Assembly (NCBI GenBank): GCA_037179385.1
Contig: CM074184.1
Location: 16,448,001-16,512,000 of the forward strand
Length of the DNA: 64,000 nucleotides
Origin: Holothuria scabra
Lineage: Eukaryota; Echinodermata; Holothuroidea; Aspidochirotida; Holothuriidae
Direction: 5' to 3'
Shown here: in pieces, positions 1 through 11,131 of the stretch
Position numbering within the stretch: position 1 is the stretch's first letter
Layout of the letters: every line of letters starts with the position of its first letter
The notes under the pieces: generated by a model
What the model was told of the DNA's origin: nothing
Databases searched by the model: none
Seen by the model: only the letters and a program-made list of their open reading frames with translations
Program-made: the position numbers and the translations under genes

Positions 1-3000
1 AATTTGCATTCCAAATTGAATGTTTGCATTTGTAGACATCCTTCATCCAGTAGCATAGCAGTTAGATGGGGGTAGGGGGGAGATTGGCATTATTGGCATT
101 AGACTATTGCCCCTCCCGTGACCATGTGTTTGGTCTAATGTTAGGGTATCCGCCTCTCACTCGGATGGCCCATGTTAGATTCACTGGTCGAGTCATACCA
201 GAGACTCTAAAAATGGAACCTTCTGCTATTGTGCATGATTCTCTGAATAAGTAATGGAGTAGGGAAAACAAGCCAGTGAGACACATCTGGAAAAAAGGCC
301 ATGGCTTGCTCGACTTGAACCAATTGGTTGGAAACTGGGCCGTAAAACTAAATCTAACGAACAAGCTTGAGCCAATTTTAATGTTATAATTTCTAAAGAT
401 AGGTATTTTGCTTCAAAAGGTAGCATATCTGGCATATAAGGATGCTACATATCAAGAATGTTGAAAACAAAAAGACAAAAACAAGCACCCCTTCCTTGCA
501 CTCTTACCCCAGGAAAGCGATCACAACAAAGCCCCCCTTGAGAGAAATCTTGGCTACACTATTGCTGGCATTAGAACAGTCTATTGTTTGTGCATGTACT
601 ATGTAAACTATCCTCATTTACATCATGCAAATTTTACTTCATCTTTCCATGGAAAGATGGAGTAAAATTAAATCTTGCTTCTAAATAATTTAAGTCATCT
701 ACCTTAGATGACATTAGTTATAAGATGAGATGCTTTCATCAAAGTCAAGAATAGTAATATCTATGTCCCACATCTAATATTTGGAAGACTATAATGTCAT
801 GATGTGTAAAGTTTGGTGAAATAGTTATTTGCAGCAGTCAGCTTGCAAGTACTGTATTAGGCAGGTATTACAGGACTAATCAGTAGGGAACTATGCATAT
901 TTGTTACAGTAAAATTTCCTAACGACAGTATAGATTAGGTGCAGGTTTCATCTACTTCATTTTTATGCTTCCTCTGATGTTACTTGCTGTCAGTGACTTT
1001 ATAGGTTTTATCTTTTTGTCCTGGGGACACTGATACCATAGGCATAGCAGAATGTCAAACAAATTTGCAACTTCACATGTAGACACACCATCATTACTGT
1101 CAATAACACTGGGATGACATAGAATTCTGCAAATAGCCTCTCTGCAAATCAGTCTTGCTTAGGTTTCTCTACCATTAAGTCATAAACAAACTCTGCATGC
1201 TGTAATTACAGCAATAGTAGAATTGGGGGAGGTATACGTGTCTAGTGGAAGTCTAGCTGTATGAAAGGTAACCATAATATGCTACATATGGGGGTTTATA
1301 CTATTAAGTACTGTAATGATTCAATAGGCAGTGTGATTGCATGTTGCATTTACAAATTATCGTGAAATTAAAAAAGATATAGTAGTGTGGTTTACATGTT
1401 TATTGTTCATTACTTAACATTCCTAACATGCATGTTATGAATATGCCAAGAGTGGGTAAGTAAAGTCTATGCACACTCTGTTGGGAAAGATAGACCCCAT
1501 CGCCCCCTCCCCCCCTCTTCCCTTGTGATTTTAATATGAAATATGAGATCCCATATCCTAGATTATCTGAACCTTCTTTTGATTTTGTTGTTTGATTTGT
1601 TTGCTGGGTTGACTGATCAGCTCAAGTTTCTTTAACTAAGTGGAAATAAGACTCTGGGAAAGGGTCCTCTCTCCTATTTTTGTCTCCATCTTGCCTGGCT
1701 AAATTTTATTTGGATGTGTTTTTGCTACAATGTGGTTTGAGAGAATTTTTGGTAGTATTTTCAGTAATCCTCTCAGTTGTATGTGTCTCCATTTTGAGTC
1801 ATAATTATCAAGGATAGTTGAGTCACTTGAACTCCAGAACCATCTGAATTCTATCAAACCTTCCTGATTATTTGTATTGCCTCTTCATATTTGCTGTAGG
1901 GAACTTCTATTTTAGCTTACAGTTGCAGGTGGCCTGGATGACAACCTTTATCACAATCCGTAATTTTTCTCTGTTGTCCACTTTGAATCTTTGAAGTAAT
2001 AAAACATTTTGGAGGTGGCTTCAACCTGAAAGTAAAGTGTCTTTAATCAGTACTTGGAAGAAATGAGTATTCTGATAATTAATTATAGTAATATTCCCTT
2101 GCAATCATGCTTTTGAACAAACTTTTATGTTGTTACAAAGAAGAACTGCCATAAGGTAATGAACTGCTTTCACATGATCAAATATCCTCCCAAAGGTCAA
2201 TTATGAAACCACTACCTTCATGCCCTGATCATAGTCTAGGGCACTGACACACATTGTGATGAAACATTTTTTCAGAGAACTGCCAAACAGTAGCCGAAAC
2301 CAGTTTTTGAAAGGTGTCACCAGCTCTATTTGCTTAATCGATTTCACAAGCCGGTAATCTCTTGGATAACCTACACTTAATTTAACAATGTGTTTTCAAG
2401 CTCTGCTTCGTTGCACGCATGGTTATTTGGGTCACCTAAATAATGGCCCAAGGCTTTAGTACTGTACTATCAAACTGGTTAGGAGGAGGGCAGTACTGAT
2501 GAGACTGCCAAAGTGATTACTCTTGTCCCAGGAGGGCAGTTTACATCGTCCAAATTGTCGTGTGGAGGTTGCACATGTCATGGATGGTTGCTTTAGTTAT
2601 GGATAGGTGCCTACCATTGCTATGGGGATAATTTTATAGTATAGATTGTAATTGTGTCCAACATGTATGCCAAGGAGGTAGCTGGAAAGTAAAACATATT
2701 TTAAAAGAGAGGTAGGACTTGAGTAGGGGAAATTGCAGATGTTTAAGTCATTAAGTGGAACTTGTTATAAATCATCAAAATGACATCATGACTTTCTGAC
2801 TACAATTTATTGTGGGTCAGGTGACTATATGAACAAAAAAATTAAAAGTGAATTTGCACATGATAATTTACATGGTATACTTTTGATTACATGTAAAAAG
2901 GCCATGTAAGGACATGTGAAGTTTAATGAACAGGTAATTGCCCTACCTATCTGTTGAAACAGTACACAAGTCCATGGTTTACATAGTTGATTACTATAGT

Positions 3001-3517
3001 CTTCAAGTTGCCAAGGCCATGCATCTTTAACCAAGTGCTTGGAAAGCACTGGCTATGTGTTACAAGTATAGGAGGCATTAGAAAATTCATCTGTTTGAAA
3101 CTTGAAGTTATGACTTGGCAGATAGTCTCATGACTTGTCCGATGTTTTAACTGTGGAGAACTGCAAGTAGAAAACTGACCTCGAGATTTCTGTCAGGTGT
3201 TCACAGCCCAAAGAGTGACTAGGGGTGTTCCTCACTGCTGAAAATATCCCCCCCCCCCCCAAAAAAAAGGAAGTAATGCCTATTTGTAAATATTAACACA
3301 TTTTTGGCTAATTTTTGAACAAAAAGTGTCTATTTTTTTAAGTTTTTTTACCCAAATATGAATAGTTTGACAGATCTGTGTGGAAAATTTCAAATTTCAT
3401 TTTCACGTGTCACTTAAGAAATCTGAATTGATTTCCATGGTTCAAGATTCATTTGGTTCTAATTTAGCCACTGAATTTAATTCCAGTCACATTATACATG
3501 GAAAAACAAATCATTCC
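1..3517. other. No gene or defined element seen
   Basis: AT-rich sequence with short homopolymer tracts, including a C-run then A-run at about 3248-3268. Short ORFs near 66-435 overlap each other on both strands and show no domain. It could be channel intron or intergenic DNA. Confidence 0.5.
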
Positions 3518-3820
3518 TTAAAGGCCCAATTTTCTCATCCCAAACAGTACCAATTCTCCCAACCTTCTTAATTAAGCCCCTACCACAATTGTCTGAAATT
3601 CACCCTCATTCAGACACAATCTCATTTTATTGCTTCAGGGTGAGGATAGAAATTCAATGTGTATTATCAAAACACTCTCAGAACAGTTCATGCTGTGAAA
3701 TATAAGCTTTGGTACTCTTCATTGTTTGAATTAGCAGTCAATCAAAAAGCTGAGCCAATTGAGAGTTTCTGTTACCCTATACTAGAAGTGTAGTTTGGGG
3801 TGAGAGGATTGTCCCTTTAA
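3518..3820 (+). mobile_element. TTAA MITE family i, copy (plus)
   Basis: A 303-bp element starts TTAAAGGCCCAATTTTCTCA and ends GTCCCTTTAA. The ends are inverted repeats of about 28 bp that converge on (C/T)TCA(T/C)CCCAAAC. TTAA at both ends is the likely target duplication. Related copies lie at 7315, 33729 (minus) and 47278. There is no ORF shared by the copies. Confidence 0.8.
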
Positions 3821-3969
3821 GAATTTTCTGGAGGTAGATGTGCAGTATCTTAGAGTTAACAACAGAAGTATGTCATTTCAATGCTTGATTTGAAAAACAA
3901 GGTCGAAGTGTAAACACCCACCTTTTAAGGCCCAACATTCTCTCATGAGCATTACTCATGCAGCTCTGT

Positions 3970-4169
3970 TACTTGCAGTTTGGTCTACCCCCGGAAAAAA
4001 AAAACGATATTATGGGTGTCAGGTGATCAACGAAGACACCAAATCTGCCTTTGCTATCTCCGAAAACATTGTGTTTTGGGAGATAGCGAAGGCAGATTTG
4101 GGGCCTTTGTTGATCATGTGACACCCGGAATATTGTTTAATTTTCTGGGGGTAGACCAAACAGCAAGTA
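3970..4169. mobile_element. Palindromic 200-bp MITE
   Basis: The whole element folds on itself. The left end TACTTGCAGTTTGGTCTACC pairs with a right end ending CAGCAAGTA. Inner arms also match (e.g. AAATCTGCCTT.GCTATCTC in both). The outermost TA could be a Tc1/mariner-type target duplication, leaving CTTGCAG/CTTGCTG tips. ORFs across it on both strands are by-products of the palindrome. Confidence 0.8.
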
Positions 4170-6151
4170 CCCACGCTACACATGTCATTAGGGCTTAATG
4201 TCAGCAATTTTCTCACCCATCTGTAATTCAATTTGGTTGAATACAAGAAAAATACAAGTAAGGACATCCATGGTTTTATAATTTTCTTTCTTGAATTCCT
4301 TCTTGGGTTTGATGTGAGCATTAAATATTTACTTTATAATTCCTTTTTGAACCCTGTTTGAGAACATTGCTAATTGCACATTGCAAGGATAAAGCATGCA
4401 GTGAATTTATATTGTTTCATGCAGGTGTTACACTTTACAGACTGAAATTTCACCTTCCGTGTCCACTTTGGGATGTGCTGATTTAAAAATGATTGTTTTC
4501 ATTTCCTTGGTATGAGCCATTGGAGAGCCCTCACTTATATCAACTTGGTTACTGACATTGATACCTGTCGTATCCATAATTCTTGTTTACATTATTATTT
4601 TTGTTTGATTTTCTTTAGTTGCCAAATTTTGAGGTTGTTTTACACTCTCACCTCCTTATCTCAAGGCAATGGAGGGAGTATGCCTTACACTTTGTGTACA
4701 GTCTATTTTTGATGTAATCAAGATTTACCACTTTAAAGGAATAATCATCTTAAAGACCTACATTATTTATATTGATGGTGTAAAATCTGATAAAACTTCC
4801 ATTTTCTCCATCTTGAAATCTTCCTTTTGATCTTTGTAATGTTCTGTGTTTAAAGTCAGTGGTATCATCCAAAGTGGATGATCTCTGTAGTATACTTGAA
4901 TGGTTTGGATATTTGTAGAGTGTAATGCATTCAAGTAATGTTCAACAACTGTTTCCACTTGGAGTCATCAGGAATGATCCTATGACGTAAAAAGACACAA
5001 ATGATTGATTACAGAGGCGCTAGTAACATTATTAAAATCTTACGATACTACGTCATTCATTACATGCTTTGTTTGAAGTACTTCAAGGTAAAAACCATCA
5101 TGAAACATGGGAAGAGGTTAAAAGTGTAAGAAGGACTGATGTGCAGATAGATGTTATTCAAATATTAGTTGCACATTACAGTCACATACGTGATGCTATA
5201 AATAGGATGCACAATACTTACTTGTGTAACAAGTTTTCATCAGTGTTTTGTTAATAACTAGACTTGGGTGGTTCTCATTGTCTTCGAGTTAATTCCTGAA
5301 CCTATCATCCATGATTGTCTACAGGAAGAAAGTTGTTTTCATTGTTTGTAAAAATAAAAGAAAAAAAAGTGATTATAAATGTGTCATGATGAGGGTAGAA
5401 AGAAAAAAATCAAATGCAAAAAATAATTGTATATGCTGGTGATAGAGGTAAAACAAAACCACATGCAAATTGTTGTATTAAGGCTGTCACTCTTTCATGG
5501 GACTCTGTATGGTCATGTTACTATGAAGCAATGAACTGTCCAGTAATGGGCACTAATAAATGTAACGTTGACCAAACTATACATTTGAGTTGAAAAGAGC
5601 GATTTCCATGGTGGCAAAATCCTTACATGCCAAGACAGTTCCACATTCAAACTTGCCGTATCATCCTCTGGCATGTACTGTGATCTGATGCAGGTATAGC
5701 ATATCAATAATGGCAGTTTATCTGTTTCTTTCTCGTTACGGAAATTTATGTTACTCTAACTATGTACTAGCACAGCACAGTGTACACTCACAGCACTGTG
5801 CATGTCATACACAAGTGTTACAACTTTTCATGCAATTAGCATATATGTAGCCTAGGTACCATACATATAAATCTAGGTGCCATAGGTTTGACTGGCATGC
5901 AGACTATTGTGCTCTCTTTTGTTTTGCTTCGAATAGCAGCTAACTTTGGGAGTCAAACACCTGACACCTGAACCTGATGTGCATTTTAGCTAATTTGACT
6001 GGGGAAGGAAAATTGATGAGTCTGGCAGCAAGTCCCTATGGTGGATTGTCCCCTCATGCTTCAGGCCTTTCAGTGTTAGTTTGTATACGTAGTCCCAATA
6101 CATTGCCTATACTATAGTAACTGGGTGATCGTTGACATACAAGTACCTCTT
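4170..6151. other. No gene or defined element seen
   Basis: Plain AT-rich sequence. Several 60-70-codon ORFs lack recognisable features, and no splice-consistent channel homology is visible. Confidence 0.5.
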
Positions 6152-6157
6152 GCTACA

Positions 6158-7191
6158 TATGGAACGCCAAAACTGCCATCGCATATGATGATGTACTTCC
6201 ATTTGGTGCCTTTATTTTACATAACGATGTTAGTTCAGATGGCCATCTATCCAGGAATGATGACTTTCTTCCGTTTTTCGACGTTACCAACTCAAATGGC
6301 ATTTGATCACCTATAACGATGTATTTCCATTTGGTGGTGTTATTTTACATGACGATGTTAGTTCAAATGGCCATCTATCCCAGTAATAATGGTGTTCTTC
6401 CGTGTTTCGATGTTACCATCTTAAATGGCATTCAATCAAATACCGCGATGTGTATCCAAGACGTGTATCTAAGGCGTGTATCCAAGGGGAGTTCTTGTTC
6501 TCAAATGTACATATTCAGCAAAGTAAAATCAAACCAATCACAATGGTTGTCATATTAAGAGATCTAGGCCTAGGTCTCGCGGGCATGCATGTGCACGGTC
6601 TTATACTATGCTCAATATACTGTACTAGGCAAAGTTAGTTACCCATATGGCCACATGTCCATGCATCCCATTTGCATGTTTAATAACCTCATACAACCAA
6701 CTGTGTGCCCTAAGGAAAACGTTCAAGTTCAATGATCAGACGATGGATGAAATAATTCAATCCCTTCACATTGTAAATGAAGACGAGGTGAAGGAAAACT
6801 TTCGGAGGGAAGCAGTAAGTTTGATCACTCATTGCAATGATAATGCTTGCCTTTACGTAGCCCAAGCCAAACCTAGTCCTCAGTAAAGTTTGGCAAGTTT
6901 TATAAAACACGGTCTGTGATTGGCTGCATCTTTTACAAAGTCATCCTTTAGGTATGAATAGTCATCATTGGTAACTCCCCTTGGATACACGCCTTGGATA
7001 CACGCCTTAGATACACGTCTTGGATACACATCACCATTTGATCGAAAGCTGTTTAAGATGGTAACATGGAAAAACAGAAGAACGCCGTTATTCCTGGGAT
7101 AGAGGGCCATTTGAACTAACATCGTCATGTAAAAAAACGACACCAAATAGAAGTGCATCGTCATGTGCGATGGCAATGTTGGCGTTCCATA
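6158..7191. mobile_element. Foldback DNA transposon, TATGGAACGCC ends, 6-bp TSD
   Basis: A 1034-bp element starts TATGGAACGCCAAAACTGCC and its right end is the near-perfect reverse complement. It is flanked on both sides by GCTACA (6152-6157 and 7192-7197), a 6-bp target duplication. The arms are about 350 bp on the left and 226 bp on the right. The left arm contains an extra tandem duplication (units of roughly 140 bp from about 6183 and 6317). Each arm ends inward in an array of the 12-13-bp unit GTGTATC(C/T)AAG(G/A)C. The spacer (about 6507-6965) holds an exon-like ORF. The tips match the palindrome at 61209-62147. The 158-codon minus ORF over the right arm is a by-product of the repeat. 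Confidence 0.88.
6715..6814 (+). CDS. Exon-like ORF segment inside foldback spacer
   Basis: Within a longer open frame (6647-6886) a 100-nt segment lies between cctaag and gtaagttt, an acceptable acceptor and a strong donor. It translates as KTFKFNDQTMDEIIQSLHIV and NEDEVKENFRREA, a normal soluble-protein composition unlike the surrounding repeat translations. I do not recognise the family. It could be a captured host exon, a piece of a transposon protein, or chance; there is no second copy in the window for comparison. Confidence 0.3.
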
Positions 7192-7212
7192 GCTACATCC
7201 CCCCCAAAAAAG

Positions 7213-7284
7213 TGGGGAATCTGGTCTAGTGGTAGAGTATTCAACTCCCATCCAGGGTGTCCACTGTTCATTCAGTTCCCCTAC
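7213..7284 (+). mobile_element. tRNA-like sequence, probably decayed SINE head
   Basis: GGGGAATCTGGTCTAGTGG then TAGAGTATTCAACTCCCATC contains a good A-box (TGGTCTAGTGG) of Asp/Gly/Glu type. A weak B-box (GTTCATTCAGTTCCCC) follows at roughly tRNA spacing. The T-arm is broken by an insertion, so it is not a functional tRNA gene. Confidence 0.4.
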
Positions 7285-7314
7285 AACTGGGATAAGGGAA
7301 GAGGGCCAGTAGAT

Positions 7315-7574
7315 TAATGGCGTGGTTCTCTCATCCCAAACAGATATAATTCTCATAACCTACTTAATACTTAAGCCCCTCCCACAGCTGTAAAATTCAT
7401 CCTCATCTAGACACAATTATCCTCAGTTTATTGCTTCAGGGTGTGTAAACAAGATCGAAGTGTGTAACCAAAACTTAGTGCAGTACCGGCTGTGTAATAT
7501 GATTTATGGTACTTTGCATTTTCTGTAAACCCCTACAAAAATTATAGTTTGAAGTGAGAGGATTGGCCCTTGAA
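7315..7574 (+). mobile_element. TTAA MITE family i, diverged copy (plus)
   Basis: It starts TTAATGGCGTGG and then CTCTCATCCCAAAC, and ends AGTGAGAGGATTGGCCCTTGAA, where the final TTAA is mutated. The core shares the AAGCCCCT(C/A)CCACA block with 3518-3820. It lies just downstream of the foldback element and the tRNA-like patch. Confidence 0.7.
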
Positions 7575-9109
7575 GCTACAACTTTATACTTTAGTTTAAA
7601 TGTACATTTATCTCCAACTCACATGACACCATGCATACACTAGAGAACTTTAACACTGTTGCAGCGAGGGCAATTTTGTGTATTACAAGTAGGCAATACT
7701 CTATGCTGCATTGACACAGACATTATAAAATCTGGGGAAGTATGGCGAAAAATGGATGAGATAAACTAATTCACACAACTCCTTATACTGAGAAAACTTT
7801 CCATAATGACAACTTCCCCCCTCCCCCAGTATTTATTCCATCCATTTTGCATATGACTTTATTCTGGTCAGCTATAAATCGTTGATTGCTAGTTTTTTAA
7901 TTAGTATTTACTCACAAGTAATTTGACTTTACAGGAAAGCCAATGGATGAGTATCCAACCCAGTCATCTGCTAACACTGTAGACTTCATGTAGTTACATC
8001 CATTTTGAAATCTCATGATTTGTACACAGAACAGTACAGTCAGTTTTGCTCCATGAAAACGTAAATACCAACACCATTTATCAATTGCAAGATTTAGTTT
8101 TGCTAGTACTTGTAGCAATTCTTAAACTTCTAGCTGGGTCATGCATGCTTTCAAGGAATCATTACTTGGCTCCCAGGAGGAGACAGTGGAACTTACTTAA
8201 TCTAATGTCTAACTGCTATGTCTTGTTAGCATAGCTTTTGCGGTAAATTTTAGGTGACTCTCACTAGTACTTTTATTATTACTGAAAGTCTGTTCAAAGC
8301 ACTTTTTACTTTTATTCCATTGTCTCATCTCATTAATAAACATGATGACTTATGAAAGAAGCATCTTACAAGACAGTAACTGTATCCCATTTGACTTGCG
8401 ATTTACATTTTTGAACCTGATCAAAGTACTCTTGATGTTAACCACCTTTGGTTGAGTGTGTGTTGCTCGTTTGCAATCATTCATTTTGTGTGAGGACAAA
8501 TCCATTACTTCTAACTTATGCTGTGGTAATGATCAGAACTATTAGGTGAAGTCTTCAGATTTTGCCTCGGCAGCAAATTTTCTGACATTATTCGATCAGT
8601 TTCTAACCACAAAATTTCAGGTGCTGGCCTCCAAGGGGTGGATGCATTGCTGTGAAAGATACCTTGGGGATATGGAAATGGATAATTGAAAAGGGTATTC
8701 CCCTCTTATATGAGAGACATTCCAATCTATGTTATATGGATAGTCTTTCTTTGGGCTACAGGAAGATGGAGATTTGCCACAAAGACTGTGTTACTGATAC
8801 TACACTAATAATGGGGACAATGACTGGTGAACCCAGCCCAGACTTTTTTATCAAGAGAGGAAAGAGTAACTGATAGCAGAAAAGTAATTTGACATTTTTT
8901 AAGGTTCTTAATAATTTTACATCAGTAATGACTGTTATAATTTGTGCATTATTTCAAGAGATCTATGTCTAAGTGTCAGTATAGTACAGGCAGAGCTGAA
9001 TACAGCTCAAGACACTAACCTGTATACGGTATTACGATGAAGAAATTATTTCAGTCACTACTGAGATCAAGATAGATGGAGTTTTATTGCCCAGTTTCTA
9101 ACCAAATGG
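7575..9109. other. No gene or defined element seen
   Basis: AT-rich sequence with scattered short ORFs and no recognisable domain or repeat terminus. Confidence 0.5.
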
Positions 9110-9117
9110 TTTGTCTG

Positions 9118-9202
9118 CCAGTCATGGCTTGTTTCAAGTTGTGCCCCCCCCCGGCCTAGTCGGCAAGCCAGATGCTTTATCCACTCAACTATGCAGTCAG
9201 TC
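9118..9202 (-). mobile_element. Possible SINE remnant (tRNA-like, minus)
   Basis: On the minus strand the sequence ACTGCATAGTTGAGTGG then ATAAAGCATCTGGCTTGCCG resembles a Leu/Ser-type tRNA head with A-box TAGTTGAGTGG. A poly-G run then replaces the B-box region. It resembles the head of the 36805 SINE (GAGTGGATAAAG shared). Confidence 0.4.
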
Positions 9203-9823
9203 TATTTAGATCAAGTTTAATGTGTCTTTTATGCCTGCAAAGCAGAAAACAGTTACCTATTTCCAATTTCTGGAAGTATTATGTAGTAAGCTTGCAGTGT
9301 TATGGGAATTACCTCTTACTCCCTTAATTTGGTGCTTACCAGTTTCATTCACACATTTGAAAGTTCTGTACAGTCTGTGACAGGCCCTCCTTCTGTATGC
9401 TTTTTCTTGGCTTCCACATGTTCTAAATCTCAGTGAAACTCAATCGATATCTGTTAAATAACTCAATTGCCTAATAAAGGTTAGAAACATTTCTAAGGAG
9501 GTAAAAATATTTCTCTGGTCAGTTGCTGTTCCCCAAAGTTAAAAATATCAAGTAATAATCTAGTTAGCATAAAATTTATAAAATGAATCAAACAGAATAA
9601 AAAGTGTTCGTTTTTTTTTCTCCAATTCCAAACAATGCTAATTTTGTAGAAACAGCATACAATTGCTCACGTTAAAAATAGTCTCGTCTGGTTGAGTCAC
9701 CAAAACCAATTTTTGATAAAATGGTATCGTGCCCCTTAGAAATGTCCTATGATACAACATAGGCCTTAATAAACCAAATTTTTTATTTTTGTTGTGCCTG
9801 AATTATCAAGCTTATTTCAAGAC

Positions 9824-9937
9824 CTGGGGCCCATTCCACAAAGAGTTACGCACAATCTTAAGTTTGATTCCCCATACTTAAGTCAACAGTAAATCATACT
9901 TAAGATTGTGCGTAACTCTTTGTGGAACAGGCCCCTG
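9824..9937. mobile_element. 114-bp hairpin MITE
   Basis: The arms CTGGGGCCCATTCCACAAAG and CAGGGGCCTGTTCCACAAAG (the latter on the minus strand) continue through AGTTACGCACAATCTTAAG for about 43 bp. A loop of about 28 bp separates them. The CAGGGGCC tip is typical of hAT-type MITEs, but I see no 8-bp target duplication. The inner arms are identical over more than 30 bp, so it is fairly young. Confidence 0.8.
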
Positions 9938-10474
9938 ATGTTGTATCATTACTGTACAGCAGTTAGTGGCCATAATGGAGATTTGGTACCTTTATTTTGT
10001 TGTATGTATAAATCTGTCTTCTGTAATTTGCATATCAATGGAAGTACTTAAAAGAAATATCATTACAACTATATGCTGGGAAAGTCCAGTCACTACTTTT
10101 CAAATTTAGTACTTGAGAAGACATGGCAGCTGGAACCATGGATTAAGTCAAGTTCAATGGAGTAGTGTGTGTGTGTGCTTTGATCTAAAAAGCTACTGAG
10201 GAAACATGCAGCGACTAGTACAATAGAGGCATTGTGATTATGTTCTTTTGTTAAACTGAATACAAAAGCATTAATGGCTAGCAGGATTTTTTTCACAGTT
10301 GGCAACTTGAAATTTTTCAAATGAGCGAAGAGCAGTTTCCTCTCATGATGCCCCCTTTTAAATATTTGTAAATGAATTGAAGTTTCAGTTGACCACAACT
10401 GCAGCATAAACTTGAGAGGCACATCCATTTCAATCAGACATATCACCTGTTCCAATTCGAGAGATCATACAAAC

Positions 10475-11131
10475 AATTTATTCAAATCCATGAATTTACT
10501 TAAACTTACTGACCTATTCAAACTACATGTTGCCAGTTTTGTCTATCGTTCTCTACATGAAATGCTTCCAAGCTCACTAAACTCTCTCTTTACACATAAC
10601 TCATCGATACATTCACATAACACAAGACAAGCTGATCATCTACATACAAGGAAGCATCACAACAATTTGTACAAGAACAGTCTGCATTACCGTGCCACCA
10701 CTCTTTGGAATCACCTACCGTCTACTGTTAAGACAAAGCCTTCCTTAACTTCTTTTAGGAAAAATCTTCAAAGGTTCTATATAAGCTTGTATTAAACCCA
10801 TGAACTTGTTTATTATACTGTATTCCTGCCTATTTAGCTTCTTTGTTGAGCCCGAGGGGTGGGTGGTGGTTGGGTTCTAGGACGGGTGACGTGGGATGGT
10901 GGGTTGCGTGTCTATTATGACTTTTTCTATGTTTTTTCCTAGTCTTATCTTCTATCTTCGTCTTTTCGTTATTATTTCTTTTTTTAGGGAGTGTCACTTC
11001 TCGACAAGCCCCAAAGGGTTTCTAAGTGCACTTCCTTTCACACTCTTTGTTACTTATTTACTTTGTGATTCTTGTTTTCAATCTTGTGTTGTGATAAACC
11101 AAAAATAAATAAATGAAATGAATGAATGAAT
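10475..11131 (+). mobile_element. LINE 3' end: reverse-transcriptase C-terminus and tail
   Basis: The open frame ending at 10795 encodes LLKLTDLFKLHVASFVYRSL, then LPSSLNSLF..., HSHNTRQADHLHT, TTLWNHLPSTVK and SLTSFRKNLQRFY. This is the C-terminal region typical of CR1/L2/Rex-like LINE ORF2, after the polymerase domain (LxKxxDLYxLxxAxFxY ... HxxxTR ... LWNxLP ... SFKxxL). About 310 bp of 3' UTR follows, with a GTTGAGCCCGAGGGGTGGG motif, ending in an AATAAATAAATGAAATGAATG-type microsatellite. The 5' truncation is usual for LINE copies. It does not encode a working element. Confidence 0.85.

Noticed and set aside
7213..7284. Functional tRNA gene
   Set aside because: The A-box is good but the T-arm and acceptor stem do not pair, so a SINE head or remnant is more likely.
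6880..7356. 158-codon minus-strand ORF
   Set aside because: It runs across the right arm of the foldback element, through the tRNA-like patch and into the next MITE, so it cannot be one gene.
10093..10455. 120-codon minus-strand ORF
   Set aside because: No family recognised, composition is that of AT-rich random DNA, and it stops just before the LINE tail on the other strand.
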